Part shown: positions 15,611 through 25,098 of the stretch, piece after piece | Layout of the letters: every line of letters starts with the position of its first letter | Numbering within the stretch: the stretch's first letter is position 1 | Origin: Miltoncostaea oceani | GTDB taxonomy: Bacteria > Actinomycetota > Thermoleophilia > Miltoncostaeales > Miltoncostaeaceae | NCBI RefSeq assembly: GCF_018141545.1 | Contig: NZ_CP064357.1 | Span: 496,001-560,000, forward strand | Reading direction: 5' to 3' | DNA: 64,000 bases | The notes under the pieces: model-generated | The model's input: only the letters and a program-made list of their open reading frames with translations | Database searches by the model: none | Told to the model about the DNA's origin: nothing | Translations under genes and position numbers: made by a program

Positions 15611-16282
15611 ATGATCGGGAACGTGAAGCGCATCGTCATCATCATCGTGTTCATCTTCGCGCTGCTTGGGATCGCCACCGCCGCGCTCGCACTGCTCGGA
15701 GGCTCCCCCGAGGCCGCTCCCGCTGACGGGCTCCTGACCGACGCGCCCGCCCAGGCCGCCCCGGTCGAGCCGGCGCCTCCCTGGGATGGCCGGGGCGTCC
15801 AGCAGTTCGACACCACCTTCCTGGTCTCAAGCCACCAGATCGTCCTCGACCGGATGATCTACGGGGGTCTCGAGCGCCCCCGCGCCAACGTCGCCGTCGA
15901 GCTGACCGTGATCGGCGGCTTCGGACGGGGGAAGTGGATCGAGTCCGCGTTCTTCATGAACTCGGCCTCCAAGCGATACCGGCCCGCCCGGGTCAAGGTC
16001 GTCACGACGGGGCGTAAGTCCCGGGTCCAGCTCAGCTTCTCGAAGATCCCGACCGCCCAGCTGCGCGGCGGCATCTCGTTCTCGATCACCTACCCGACCC
16101 GGGACGGGGGTCGCAAGAGCATCGCTGTCGCGCCGCTCGCCCCGACGGGCCCGGTCGCGCCCGCGGTCCCGGCCACACCCGCCCCGGCACCCGTCGTGCC
16201 CGGGACGACACCTGCCGCGCCCGTCGCACCTGAGACGGCTCCTGTCCCTGTGGCGCCCGGGGCGACGACACCCGCCGGCTGA
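15611..16282 (+). CDS. Membrane-anchored or secreted protein with Pro/Ala-rich tail
   Basis: The ATG at 15611 gives 223 residues; a GTG at 15623 is an alternative. One N-terminal hydrophobic segment (IVIIIVFIFALLGIATAAL) is a signal anchor. A beta-rich central region (about 60-170) follows, then a low-complexity tail of repeated Pro, Ala, Val and Thr, a typical wall-spanning or flexible linker. No family is recognised. Confidence 0.6.
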   Translation: MIGNVKRIVIIIVFIFALLGIATAALALLGGSPEAAPADGLLTDAPAQAAPVEPAPPWDGRGVQQFDTTFLVSSHQIVLDRMIYGGLERPRANVAVELTVIGGFGRGKWIESAFFMNSASKRYRPARVKVVTTGRKSRVQLSFSKIPTAQLRGGISFSITYPTRDGGRKSIAVAPLAPTGPVAPAVPATPAPAPVVPGTTPAAPVAPETAPVPVAPGATTPAG

Positions 16283-16321
16283 GGATCGACGCAGGCGGTA
16301 CTTGCAACCGCACGATATCGA

Positions 16322-16348
16322 CGTCGGCCGCGGCCGGCGACGTAGATT
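16322..16348 (+). promoter_or_regulatory. GC-rich dyad and -10 box upstream of sbcD
   Basis: A GC-rich sequence with CGTCG...CGACG arms (16322-16342) abuts TAGATT (16343-16348), which lies 9 nt before the GTG of sbcD. The dyad covers the spacer between -35 and -10, where a repressor could bind. Confidence 0.4.
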
Positions 16349-16357
16349 CAACTACCG

Positions 16358-17500
16358 GTGGAAGACAACGCTGACAGCGTCCTGATCGCTCATCTCGGCG
16401 ACCTCCATCTGGGGCGTCGCTGGCTCTCGGCTCAAGCCCCGGGTGGAGTGAACCTGCGCGAGTCCGATGTCTACCGAGCCCTCGATGCCGTACTCGAACG
16501 ACTTCTGGAGCAGGACCGTCCCGAGGTCGTGGTGATCGCCGGTGATGTCTTTGACTCGGTCACCCCGAGCACCCGCTCGCGCTCGGCGGCCTTCCGGTTC
16601 TGCCGCGAGCTGCACGACGAAGGTGTCGAGGTGCTGATCTGCGGCGGCAACCACGATCACGCCGCGACCTCGGCGCCGTCTCCCCTCCAGCACCTGAAGG
16701 AGTTCTTCGACTGCCACCTCGCGCTGGTCCAGGACCACGTCGACCTCGCGGGCGTCCGCTTCCACCTGCTCCCTTACCAGACCCTTGCCGGTCTCTCGGC
16801 CGGACGCGATCTCCAGGCGTTCGAGTTCGCGCCCGGCCCGAACGTGCTCGTCAGCCACGCCTACATCTCACACCCCGACCTCGGCGCCGCGCCGGAGAAG
16901 GTCCAGCTCCCGTTGTCGATCGCCGATGACCCGGCCTTCTGCGCGGTGATGCTCGGCCACATCCATCAGCACCGCCGGCTCGGGGAGACCATCTACTACT
17001 CAGGGGCGATCGAGCGCCTGAACATCGGTGAGATCGCCGCGACCCCCGGCTACTGGCTCCACCGGATCGACCGCTCGGGAGCCGTCAGCTCCGAGTCGGT
17101 CGAGATCGGGGACCTGGGCGAGGAGGACCTGCCACGCCAGATGACGTTGATCGAGATCGGCCAGGCCGGCGCAGGGCTCGATGAGCTGCAGCGACGGGTG
17201 CAGATGGCCCTTCGGGCGGAGCCGCGTGAGGGGGCGATCATCCAGATCAGGATCGCCGAGGCCGACGTGGACCTGCGCCAGAGCGCCCACCCGGCCCTCT
17301 GGCGCGGGCTCGCGGACGAGCTCGGGGCGATCCACTGCGACGTCCAGATCCGCACCGAACCGCTCGAGCAGACGCTCGGGGTGGAGATCACCTCCCTGCC
17401 GAGCCGGTTGGAGGAGGGCTTCCGCGACTACCTGGTGGAGAAGGAGCGCCCGGAGCTGGTCGACCTCGCGCTGGAGACGATGGCCGAGGTGTCGCGTTGA
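16358..17500 (+). CDS. sbcD: SbcD/Mre11-type nuclease subunit
   Basis: SbcD is the metallophosphatase nuclease of the SbcCD complex, which trims hairpins and blocked DNA ends. The 380-residue protein has the phosphoesterase motifs in order: HLGDLHLG (about 12-19), AGDVFDS (about 62-68), GGNHDH (about 94-99), SHAYISH (about 163) and GHIHQH (about 196-201), which bind two Mn ions. A capping domain follows. The GTG start sits 9 nt after TAGATT. The stop overlaps the sbcC start by 4 bp (TTGA), so the two are coupled. Phages such as T4 carry the same pair as gp47/gp46. Confidence 0.93.
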   Translation: MEDNADSVLIAHLGDLHLGRRWLSAQAPGGVNLRESDVYRALDAVLERLLEQDRPEVVVIAGDVFDSVTPSTRSRSAAFRFCRELHDEGVEVLICGGNHDHAATSAPSPLQHLKEFFDCHLALVQDHVDLAGVRFHLLPYQTLAGLSAGRDLQAFEFAPGPNVLVSHAYISHPDLGAAPEKVQLPLSIADDPAFCAVMLGHIHQHRRLGETIYYSGAIERLNIGEIAATPGYWLHRIDRSGAVSSESVEIGDLGEEDLPRQMTLIEIGQAGAGLDELQRRVQMALRAEPREGAIIQIRIAEADVDLRQSAHPALWRGLADELGAIHCDVQIRTEPLEQTLGVEITSLPSRLEEGFRDYLVEKERPELVDLALETMAEVSR

Positions 17501-19800
17501 TCATCCGCTACCTCGAGCTGCGCAACTTCCTCAGCCACGAGCACGAGCGCCTGACCATCCCCGAGCACGGGGTGATCCAGCTGGCGGGGAACTCGGGCGC
17601 CGGCAAGTCCTCGCTGATCAGCGATGCCGTCGGCTTCGCCCTCTTCGGCTTCCGGGCGACCCGGGCCCCGAAGGTGGACGAGCTGCGCCGGCTCGACGCC
17701 CCCAGCAAGGCCTTCGGCGTCACCGTCGCCTTCGTCGCCGCTGACGGCACGATTATCGAGATCGAGCGTGGGCTGGATGAGAAGGAGCGGCCCGTCGCCC
17801 GTCTCACGTCCTCAAGCGGCGACCACGCACAGGGGGTGAAGGCGGTCGAAGAGCGGATCCGTGAGCTCTTTGGGGCGATCAACCCCCGCGTCTACTACCG
17901 CGCCTTCGTCTCACGCCAGGACGACATCACCGCCCTGACCGAGATGGAAGGGTCGAAGCGGCGCGACTTCGTCCACCAGATGCTCGGGATCGACTCGCTG
18001 GATGCCGTCGGGGCACGCCTGCGGGCCCGGGAGCGCGAGCACGGCGCGGTCGTGAGGCTGCTGGAGACCCAGGTCGGCGAGGAGAGCTCCGAGCTGCTCG
18101 ATAGGTTGCACCGCGAGGCCGTGACGGGCGCCCAGGACGCCGCCGAGTCCCTGGAGAAGGCGAGCGGGGCTTCCGATTGCGCCCGCAGGGAAGTCGCCGA
18201 CGAGCAGGCCCTGCTCGTCCCGCTGCGCGCTGCCCGGGAGAGGATCGCCGAGGCCGAGCAGAAGGTCGCGGTGGCCGACGCGTCCCTGGCGGGACTGGAC
18301 GCCGAGATCGCCAGGGCCGATCGCCTGATCGCGCGTCGCGCCGAGGCGGAGGCGCTGGTCGAGGGCCTCGAGGATCTCGAGCGCCGGCACGCCCAGGCGA
18401 GCGCAGAGCTCGAGGAGCTGCGCCGCGTCGAGCTGGCCTGCGCAACCCGGTCCCGGATCGGGAGCGAGCTCGAGGGCCTGCTCGCAGCCCGCGCCGCCCT
18501 GGGGGCCCGGATGGGCGATGAGCGCCCCGCCCCCGCGGAGTCCTCCGTCTCCCTGCGCGAGCAGCGCGCTGATCTGGTGGCTCGCCACCGCTCACTGACC
18601 GAGCGACGCGAGGAGATCGCCCTCCAGCGGTCCCAGCTCGCCGATCAGGGGACCTGCTCGCAGTGCCTGCGCGCCCTCGAAGCCCACGATCACGCAACCC
18701 TTGAGAGCACCCTGACCCGGCAGATCCAGGAGGCGGACGACCAGATCGCGGCTTGCGAGCGCGAGGGCGCCGCGATCCGCGAGCGCATCGGCGAGGTCGA
18801 GCTGCTCGAGGCCTCCCGCAGCGACCGGGAGCGGCTCGCCCAGCAGGCAGCTGATCTCGATTCACGGATCTCCGCCCTGCGGCAGGAGGTCGAAGGACTC
18901 CCGGCCGGCGGTGGCAGGCTGGATGACCAGGAGCGGATGCGTTCAGAGGTGGCCGAACTCTCGACCGGGATCGAGAGGGCCCACAAGGCGGCGCGCTGGC
19001 TCATCGACGACCTTCCGGGCCTCGAAGCCGGCCGTGTCCGACTGGGCACCGACGCGGACGCCCTGCGCAGCTCACGTGCGGAGGCGGCAGGCTTTCTCGA
19101 CGGCGCCCCGGATGTCGGGGACCTGCCGCGCCGCGAGCAGGAGCTCGATGCACTCCGCGATCGCGCGACGCGCCTCGAGGTCGAGGCGGCCCATGCGCTG
19201 TCTCGCCGGGATCGGTCCGACGCCGCGGTGGTGGAGATCGAGCGCCGGCGCCTGGAGCGGGCTCGCAGGGAGTCGGAGCTCACCGGCGCCCGGGATGAGG
19301 CCGCGAGACACCGCGACCTCGCCGTCCTCACTGTCGGCTTCCGCAAGCAGGTAACGGCCGAGATCCGGCCGCAGCTCGAGGAGACCACATCAGAGGTCAT
19401 GAGCGCCCTCTCAGATGGCCGGCACCCCCTGCTGCGCATCTCCGAGGACTACGAGATCGAGCTGCGCTCATCCCAGCCGGCGGGCTGGCTGCCGGTGCGC
19501 ATGATGAGCGGCGGGGAGAAGACCCGCGCCAACTTCGCCCTCCGCCTCGCCCTCACGCGGCTGGTGTCCCAGCGGACTGCGTGTCCGATCCGCTACCTCG
19601 TCCTCGATGAGATCTTCGGCTCCCAGGATCCCGACCACCGCTCGCGCATGCTCGACGTCCTGCGACAGGTCCAGGTCTTCTACCCCCAGGTGTTCCTGAT
19701 CAGCCATGTCGGCGACCTGCGCAACAGCGCCGTCTGCGACTGGGTGATCGAGATCTCCGACGGAGCGAGCCCCCAGCGAGCGCGCCTCATCGGCACCTGA
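17497..19800 (+). CDS. sbcC: SbcC/Rad50-type ATPase subunit
   Basis: SbcC is the SMC-like ATPase that holds DNA ends for SbcD. At 767 residues it is shorter than the E. coli protein (about 1,050). The N-terminal Walker A is GNSGAGKSS (about 32-40). Two coiled-coil arms rich in Ala, Glu and Arg flank a zinc hook CSQC (about 387-390). The C-terminal lobe has the signature MSGGEKTR (about 669-676) and Walker B YLVLDEIFGSQDPD (about 698-711). The start is TTG at 17497, overlapping sbcD. Short arms are typical of phage-type versions. Confidence 0.93.
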   Translation: MIIRYLELRNFLSHEHERLTIPEHGVIQLAGNSGAGKSSLISDAVGFALFGFRATRAPKVDELRRLDAPSKAFGVTVAFVAADGTIIEIERGLDEKERPVARLTSSSGDHAQGVKAVEERIRELFGAINPRVYYRAFVSRQDDITALTEMEGSKRRDFVHQMLGIDSLDAVGARLRAREREHGAVVRLLETQVGEESSELLDRLHREAVTGAQDAAESLEKASGASDCARREVADEQALLVPLRAARERIAEAEQKVAVADASLAGLDAEIARADRLIARRAEAEALVEGLEDLERRHAQASAELEELRRVELACATRSRIGSELEGLLAARAALGARMGDERPAPAESSVSLREQRADLVARHRSLTERREEIALQRSQLADQGTCSQCLRALEAHDHATLESTLTRQIQEADDQIAACEREGAAIRERIGEVELLEASRSDRERLAQQAADLDSRISALRQEVEGLPAGGGRLDDQERMRSEVAELSTGIERAHKAARWLIDDLPGLEAGRVRLGTDADALRSSRAEAAGFLDGAPDVGDLPRREQELDALRDRATRLEVEAAHALSRRDRSDAAVVEIERRRLERARRESELTGARDEAARHRDLAVLTVGFRKQVTAEIRPQLEETTSEVMSALSDGRHPLLRISEDYEIELRSSQPAGWLPVRMMSGGEKTRANFALRLALTRLVSQRTACPIRYLVLDEIFGSQDPDHRSRMLDVLRQVQVFYPQVFLISHVGDLRNSAVCDWVIEISDGASPQRARLIGT

Positions 19801-20182
19801 GCGATTCCTCCTGCTCTCCCGGACCCATCCTCGCGGACAGTCCGAGTGCTGACAGGGCCGCGACGTTCGACCAGCTTTCATCCGCACGCCGGGCAGACGC
19901 CCTAGGCCAATTGGGCCCATGTGAGCCGGTGATGCCTGTGGAACAGGCCGATACCGGGATTCTCCTCTAGCCGAACGCCCTCGACGGCCGTTCCGAGGCA
20001 AGAGGGCCTAGCGCATCCTCCCTCTCGTCCGGCCCCGGTCACATCCCGAAGGAAACACCGCTGAAGGCAATCGCCCAGAGGCACCCGGAAGTTCTTGGAA
20101 GGGGTCAGCGCGAAAAGCTGGCGCGGGGTGGTGGTGGTCCTACGATCATGAGCAAGGAACCCTGGGGAGGGGAACGACTCAC
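19801..20182. other. Intergenic region upstream of the first sigma factor gene
   Basis: No gene is supported. TACGAT at 20140-20145 is a likely -10 box, followed by a leader with GGAGGGG 10 nt before the ATG, so this gene, unlike its neighbours, has a Shine-Dalgarno leader. A near-palindrome GGCCAATTGGGCC occurs at 19906-19918. Confidence 0.45.
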
Positions 20183-21235
20183 ATGGCACGAGGTAGAGGC
20201 AGAGCAGACACATCCGGGCAGCAGACTGCTGTTGCACCGCGTGCCACCGAAGTCGTCGAGACGGTCGTCGCCCCGACCCCTGAGGCCACCGCCCACGCCG
20301 AGAACCGCCGGATCATCCGCCAGGCCGAGATGATCATCTGGCGCTTCGAGAGCCGTCGCACGGAGCTGATGCGGGCCAAGGGAGACGCCCTCGCGGACTC
20401 CCACGACCTCCTCGACCTCGACATCAAGGCCGCTGGCATCCTCGAGGCCCGCGAGCAGAGGACCCTCGCCTCCGCCGCCCAGCTCGGAGACGACCGCGCG
20501 CGCCACCTCCTGACCGTGTGCAACCAGCGCGCGATCCACGCCTTCTCCCGAAAGTTCCAGGGCCGAGGCCTCTCACTCGAGGAGCTGCTCCAGGAGGGCA
20601 ACGTCGGCATGCAGACCGCCATCGACCGCTACGACCCCTCGAACCCGGCGAGCTTCCTGACCTACGCCGCCTGGTGGGTCCGTCAGGCGGTCATGCAGGC
20701 CATCGAGCAGAAGGGCTCACAGCAGCGCGTCCCGAGCTACCTCCACCAGGTCCTCCAGCGGACCCAGATCAGCCTGCGCTCCCTCGAGGGTAAGGGCGTC
20801 CACGCCCCCACGCGTCAGCAGATCGTCGACGAGGTCCAGTCGCGCAGCAGCAAGCCGGTCCCCGAGGACCACATCTACACCTCCCTGGACCTGATCGGCC
20901 GGCGCTACGTGTCGCTGGACGCTCACATCGGTGAGGACGACGGCTCGTCGATCGGCGATGTGATCCCGGACGAGCGGATCGACTTCCACGAGGAGATCGA
21001 CGAGGCCGCCCGCACCGGCGCCATCGCCGCCGCCCTCAAGGTCCTGACTCCGCTCCAGCGGACCGTGATCACCCGTCGCTACGGCCTCGAGGGGCACACC
21101 GCGACGCCGGGCATCGAGCTCCAGAAGGAGCTTGGGATGACCAAGGGCTCTCTCGGCAGCACGATCAAGACCGCCCAGACGCGCATGCGCGCGGTCCTCG
21201 AGGACCGCGACGCCCGCGACCTCATCCACTCCTGA
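20183..21235 (+). CDS. Sigma-70 family RNA polymerase sigma factor (short form)
   Basis: The 350-residue protein is a sigma-70 factor without a clear region 1.1. Region 2 is seen at about 135-180 (LLQEGNVGMQTAIDRY, then LTYAAWWVRQAVMQAIEQ), which binds core polymerase and melts the -10 element, and region 4 at about 285-345 (LTPLQRTVITRRYGL and KELGMTKGSLGSTIKTAQTRMR), which reads -35. Region 4 is unusual: the recognition helix lacks the common TRERVRQIE sequence, so it may read its own promoter set. The N terminus MARGRGRADTSG carries the shared RGR motif and is followed by a disordered stretch. It is transcribed on its own and may direct element-specific transcription. Confidence 0.9.
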   Translation: MARGRGRADTSGQQTAVAPRATEVVETVVAPTPEATAHAENRRIIRQAEMIIWRFESRRTELMRAKGDALADSHDLLDLDIKAAGILEAREQRTLASAAQLGDDRARHLLTVCNQRAIHAFSRKFQGRGLSLEELLQEGNVGMQTAIDRYDPSNPASFLTYAAWWVRQAVMQAIEQKGSQQRVPSYLHQVLQRTQISLRSLEGKGVHAPTRQQIVDEVQSRSSKPVPEDHIYTSLDLIGRRYVSLDAHIGEDDGSSIGDVIPDERIDFHEEIDEAARTGAIAAALKVLTPLQRTVITRRYGLEGHTATPGIELQKELGMTKGSLGSTIKTAQTRMRAVLEDRDARDLIHS

Positions 21236-21328
21236 TCAATCAGGTCTCACACCCATACGTCCGACCTCGCGGTCAGGATGTCTGGTCTCAAATCGCGCGC
21301 ACTGACATGACGGGGGTATAGTCGATTC

Positions 21329-23329
21329 ATGGGACGAGGACGGGGAAACACGACCACCGCGCAGATGCGCACACCGGGGGACTCCGGGACGACGGACCCC
21401 TTCCTCGCTGTGACCGGTGACGCTGCCGCGGCGGCGGCGCGCGAGCCCTACTGGCAGCTTCCGAACGACCTCGACATGATCGTCGGGAGTCAGTTCGAGC
21501 GCGAGCACGGTGTCGATCGGGCCGTTGCGACGATGCTCGTCCGTCGCGGTGGGACCTTCGACGACATCTACTCCTACCTGTTCCCGCGCAAGCGCATGGT
21601 CCGCAGCCCGGAGCGGACGGTTCCGGGGATGAATGCGGCGGGCCGCATGGTCGCCGACGCGATCGAGGCGGGAGAGAAGATCGCCGCCTTCGCCGACTAC
21701 GACCCCGACGGGACCACCGCTCTCGAGGCCTTCCGGCTCGGCATCGCCCCCTACATGTCCGACCCCTGCCCGGGCTGCGGCGGCCGCAAGGGCGCCGACT
21801 GCTTCCGCTGCGGGGGCCAGGGCAAGCTCTTCCGGTCCGATCGCTTCCACGTCGGCTACGCGGACGCCCAGCGCGGCTTCGGCCTGACCGACGACTTCGT
21901 GCGCGAGGCCCACGCCGTCGGCGCCAGCATCCTGATCACGCTCGACTGCGGTTCCACCCAGACCCGCCAGGTCGCCCTGGCCAAGAGCCTGGGGATGAAG
22001 GTCATCGTCGTGGACCACCACAACGTGGATCCCGACAACCCGGCCGACCACCACCTGAACCCCCACCTTCACGGGCCGGAGAACAAGGTCAGCCAGAACA
22101 CCGGTGCCCAGCTCGCCTGGAAGCTCGGGGCTGCGGTCCAGATCGCGATCTCGGGCAGGACGCGCGAGGAGCACTGGGGCCGCGCGATGTTCCTCGCGGG
22201 CTTCGGCTGCCGCGCCGACATGGGCTCGACCATCGACCCCGAGCACCGCGCGTTCTTCCGCATCCCGATCGACGGGGAGAAGGAGCGCGATGAGCTGATC
22301 CCGCCCGGTCTCGCACTCCTGTCCGAGCGGATGGGCGAGGACCCGCGCACCCCCGCGGGCGGTGTGCTGACCTCGGCCGCCATGAACCTCGCCAAGCGCA
22401 CGCCGCTGGTCTCGGCCGCGGATGTCGGCGCGCTGCTCGCCTGCGAGTCCAAGGCCCAGGCCGAGCCGCTGGTGGACAGGCTCTGCGCCGCGTACGACCG
22501 GGCCCGCCCCTGGCGGCGCCGCATGCTCGACGAGGCCATCAGCCAGGCCGAGACGTCACCCGACAAGGACCGCGTCGCCAAGGTCATCCTCGATGGTGAG
22601 GAGGGGTTCCGCGACTACGCCGGATACAGCGGCTCGGTCGCCAACGACACCGCCCGTCGCTGCGGCAAGCCGGTGATCTGCTTCGCGCCCAAGGGCGTGG
22701 ACGAGCAGGGCCGGGAGGTCTTCAAGTTCAGCATGCGCAGCGGCCGGGTGAAGCAGCAGATCGGCGAGCTGATCACCAGCCCGGAGATGCGCGCGGCCTG
22801 CCAGCTCGAGCAGCGCGACGAGTCGGGCGAGCTCGTCACCTCCGCCTCGCTCGGTGGCCACGCCGATGTCGTGTCCGGCTCCTGCTACGCCGACAAGATC
22901 GACGAGGTCTTCTCGACCGCCGAGGCCTGGGCGCAGAGCTTCAACCCCTACCGCTGGTTCCCGGAGAAGTGGTCAGGCGCCGACGCCTACCTTCTCGAGA
23001 GGAAGATCCCGGCGGCGCGGTTCCTGAAGCTCGAGGAGCAGGCGAAGCGCCTGGCCCCCTTCGCACCGAAGGACCGCAATCGCAAGCCGAGTGTCAGCGT
23101 CGTCGGCCGGGTCAGCGACCTGGCCCCCGACCCTGACTCCCCCCAGTACTCCAAGGGGGTCATCGAGATCGGCAACGGCATCCGCCGCCCCGTGATGATC
23201 CACACCGACCGAGTGGCCGAACTCCCCTCCGCGGGTGCCGAGTTCGTCCTCGAGCTCGGCGAGGACCGCCCGTTCTTCCTCCGCAACTGGCATGCGCCTG
23301 AGCCCACCGCCTCGGCGGCCGCGGCCTAG
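21329..23329 (+). CDS. RecJ-like DHH-family exonuclease with an inserted zinc ribbon
   Basis: RecJ enzymes degrade single-stranded DNA 5' to 3' in repair and recombination. The 666-residue protein has motif I DYDPDG (about 124-129), TLDCGS (about 208), the DHH motif VDHHN (about 227-231) and a DHHA1-type SLGGHADV (about 508). Between motif I and the next one lies CPGCGGRKGADCFRCGGQGK (about 149-168), four cysteines in a DnaJ-like CxxCxG pattern, which is not usual in RecJ. TATAGT (21317-21322) ends 6 nt before the ATG, so the mRNA should be leaderless. The N terminus MGRGRGNTT shows the shared RGR motif. The stop overlaps the convergent foldase gene by 4 bp. Confidence 0.88.
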   Translation: MGRGRGNTTTAQMRTPGDSGTTDPFLAVTGDAAAAAAREPYWQLPNDLDMIVGSQFEREHGVDRAVATMLVRRGGTFDDIYSYLFPRKRMVRSPERTVPGMNAAGRMVADAIEAGEKIAAFADYDPDGTTALEAFRLGIAPYMSDPCPGCGGRKGADCFRCGGQGKLFRSDRFHVGYADAQRGFGLTDDFVREAHAVGASILITLDCGSTQTRQVALAKSLGMKVIVVDHHNVDPDNPADHHLNPHLHGPENKVSQNTGAQLAWKLGAAVQIAISGRTREEHWGRAMFLAGFGCRADMGSTIDPEHRAFFRIPIDGEKERDELIPPGLALLSERMGEDPRTPAGGVLTSAAMNLAKRTPLVSAADVGALLACESKAQAEPLVDRLCAAYDRARPWRRRMLDEAISQAETSPDKDRVAKVILDGEEGFRDYAGYSGSVANDTARRCGKPVICFAPKGVDEQGREVFKFSMRSGRVKQQIGELITSPEMRAACQLEQRDESGELVTSASLGGHADVVSGSCYADKIDEVFSTAEAWAQSFNPYRWFPEKWSGADAYLLERKIPAARFLKLEEQAKRLAPFAPKDRNRKPSVSVVGRVSDLAPDPDSPQYSKGVIEIGNGIRRPVMIHTDRVAELPSAGAEFVLELGEDRPFFLRNWHAPEPTASAAAA

Positions 23330-24372
23330 CCGCGCTGCTGGAGCGCGGGGTTCGGGGGCGGGGGCGGAAGCTCGTTCGTACCACCGCTCATGCTGGGCGG
23401 CGTGTAGAGGTTCGCCGGCGGCAGCAGGCCCTCCGGGTCGTCGATGCTCGCCTCGGCACCGCTGCGCGCGCTGTCGAGGAACTCGCGCCAGAGCGACTGA
23501 CGCTTCTCCTCGCGCAGGCCGGCGCGGATCTCGACCGTCGACTGCTCGAAGCTCTTGCCGCGCTCGGGGACGAGGTCCTCGATCACCGAGACCGCCAGGA
23601 AGCGGCTCTCGGCCACCCTGAAGGGGCCGACGACGCTCCCGGTCCTCGCGCCATGGATCGCGCGCACGACCTCGGGGGTGTATGAGCCCGGCACGACGGC
23701 CTGGATGCCTCCGACACCAGTGGGGGAGCCGGCGCCCTCGCTGCTCGAGGCGTAGACCTTCTCGAAGTCCTCGCCCGCGCGCAGGCGTGCGATGAAGCGA
23801 TCCGCCTCCGCGGAGGTGGTGCCCGCGACGACACGGACGTTGCGGAACGTCGGGGTTGCGAGGCCGGCGCTGTTGCGCTCCCACCAGGCGCGCATCGCGC
23901 GCTCGGAGATGTCGGCCGGGTTCTCGGCCAGGAGCTCGTCCTGGATCGCGCTCTGGAGTTGCGCGATCTCGATGGTGCGCTTCTGCAGGTCCCCCAGCTC
24001 GGTGTAGGGCGTCTGGAAGATCGCCTGGGCGAGGCGCTCGCGGTCGTTGCCGGCGACGGAGATGCCTCGCTTCTCGGCCTCCTCGAGGATCAGAGCCTCG
24101 ATCAGCAGCTGGGTGGCCGCGGCGTCGCGGATCTGCCGCGCATCCACCGGCGCGGGGAGGTTCGACTGGTCCGAGGGCGTCAGCTCGGCCGCCCGGCCGG
24201 CGATCTCCTCCGCCGTGATCTGCCGGCCGGCGATCGCGAAACCACCCTCGGGGGCGCCGCCACTCCCAGTCCCACCGGTCGTCACGAAGACGACTCCGAT
24301 GGCGAAGGCGACGACGATGACGGTGATGGGCGCGAAGATGATCAAGCGCCGTGGGGAGAGTGATCTCAGCAT
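23326..24372 (-). CDS. Membrane-anchored PpiC/SurA-like foldase
   Basis: The start is placed at ATG 24372 (MLRSLSPRR), where TATCAC lies 6 nt upstream; the frame is open further. The 348-residue protein has one N-terminal membrane helix (about 10-32, FAPITVIVVAFAIGVVFV). Next is a SurA-type helical chaperone region (about 45-175, QLLIEALILEEAEKRGI) and a parvulin-like prolyl isomerase region (about 180-290) with the markers FEKVYASSSEGAGSPTGVGG and GSVVGPFRV. The tail is Pro-rich. It should help folding of exported proteins outside the membrane, which fits with tatC and yidC in the same window. Confidence 0.8.
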   Translation of the reverse strand: MLRSLSPRRLIIFAPITVIVVAFAIGVVFVTTGGTGSGGAPEGGFAIAGRQITAEEIAGRAAELTPSDQSNLPAPVDARQIRDAAATQLLIEALILEEAEKRGISVAGNDRERLAQAIFQTPYTELGDLQKRTIEIAQLQSAIQDELLAENPADISERAMRAWWERNSAGLATPTFRNVRVVAGTTSAEADRFIARLRAGEDFEKVYASSSEGAGSPTGVGGIQAVVPGSYTPEVVRAIHGARTGSVVGPFRVAESRFLAVSVIEDLVPERGKSFEQSTVEIRAGLREEKRQSLWREFLDSARSGAEASIDDPEGLLPPANLYTPPSMSGGTNELPPPPPNPALQQRG

Positions 24373-24525
24373 GCCCCGGTGATAGCGGACCACCCCTGTC
24401 CGGCGTGCTCTTTCCCTGACGGTCTCAGGTGCCGGTACTGACAATCCCGCTGATAGAGCAGGTGATCAGCCATCTAGGGACGGCTTCAGCGGCGCTTTGC
24501 TCCGCCCGTCCTATGTTCGCTCGCG

Positions 24526-25098
24526 ATGGCACCTCATCTCATCATCGGCATCGACCCCGGACTGACATCCGGCGGCGTCGTGCTGCTCGAAGGCCCGACA
24601 GAGCGCGTCATCGCCGCCAAGTCCCTGGTCGCCAGGATCCCGCGCCTGGAAGTGCCACTCGGCGACAAGGCCTTCACGGCCGCTGAGCGCCACGCCGCCC
24701 ATCAGGCGGACGCCGTCGGAGCCGCGGTCTCCCAGATGCGTGCCGAGCACGGCGAGATCGTGGCGATCGGGATGGAGTCCTTCATCGATCAGCCGCACCG
24801 GGCCCGGACCGCGCGCCACATAAAGGAGCGGTGGAAGACCCCCCTGGCGATCGGCCACATCTGCGCCCGCCTGCACTCCCTCGGCTTCAGTTCCGCCGAG
24901 GGCACCCTCGTCTTCCAGGACCCCTCGATCCTCGGCCAGTTCGCGCGAGAACTCGGCGCCCTCGAAGCACGCCCGCGCACCAGCTCCGCACAGGTCGTCT
25001 GCGCCGGCGACCACCTACTGACAAACGACCACCTCCGGAAGGCCTGGGCTCACGGCGCATGGCTGAACATCCGGATCTCAAAGGACGGTACACCGTGA
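24526..25098 (+). CDS. RuvC-like RNase H-fold nuclease
   Basis: The 190-residue protein starts with [18 protein letters not shown], the RuvC-type first strand with its catalytic Asp, and has IGMESF (about 84-89), matching the second acidic position; late acidic residues occur near [14 protein letters not shown]. This suggests a Holliday junction resolvase or related structure-specific nuclease acting on recombination or replication intermediates. It is not a close match to chromosomal RuvC. TATGTT ends 8 nt before the ATG. Its stop overlaps the next start by 4 bp (GTGA), coupling it to the sigma factor. Confidence 0.78.
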   Translation: MAPHLIIGIDPGLTSGGVVLLEGPTERVIAAKSLVARIPRLEVPLGDKAFTAAERHAAHQADAVGAAVSQMRAEHGEIVAIGMESFIDQPHRARTARHIKERWKTPLAIGHICARLHSLGFSSAEGTLVFQDPSILGQFARELGALEARPRTSSAQVVCAGDHLLTNDHLRKAWAHGAWLNIRISKDGTP

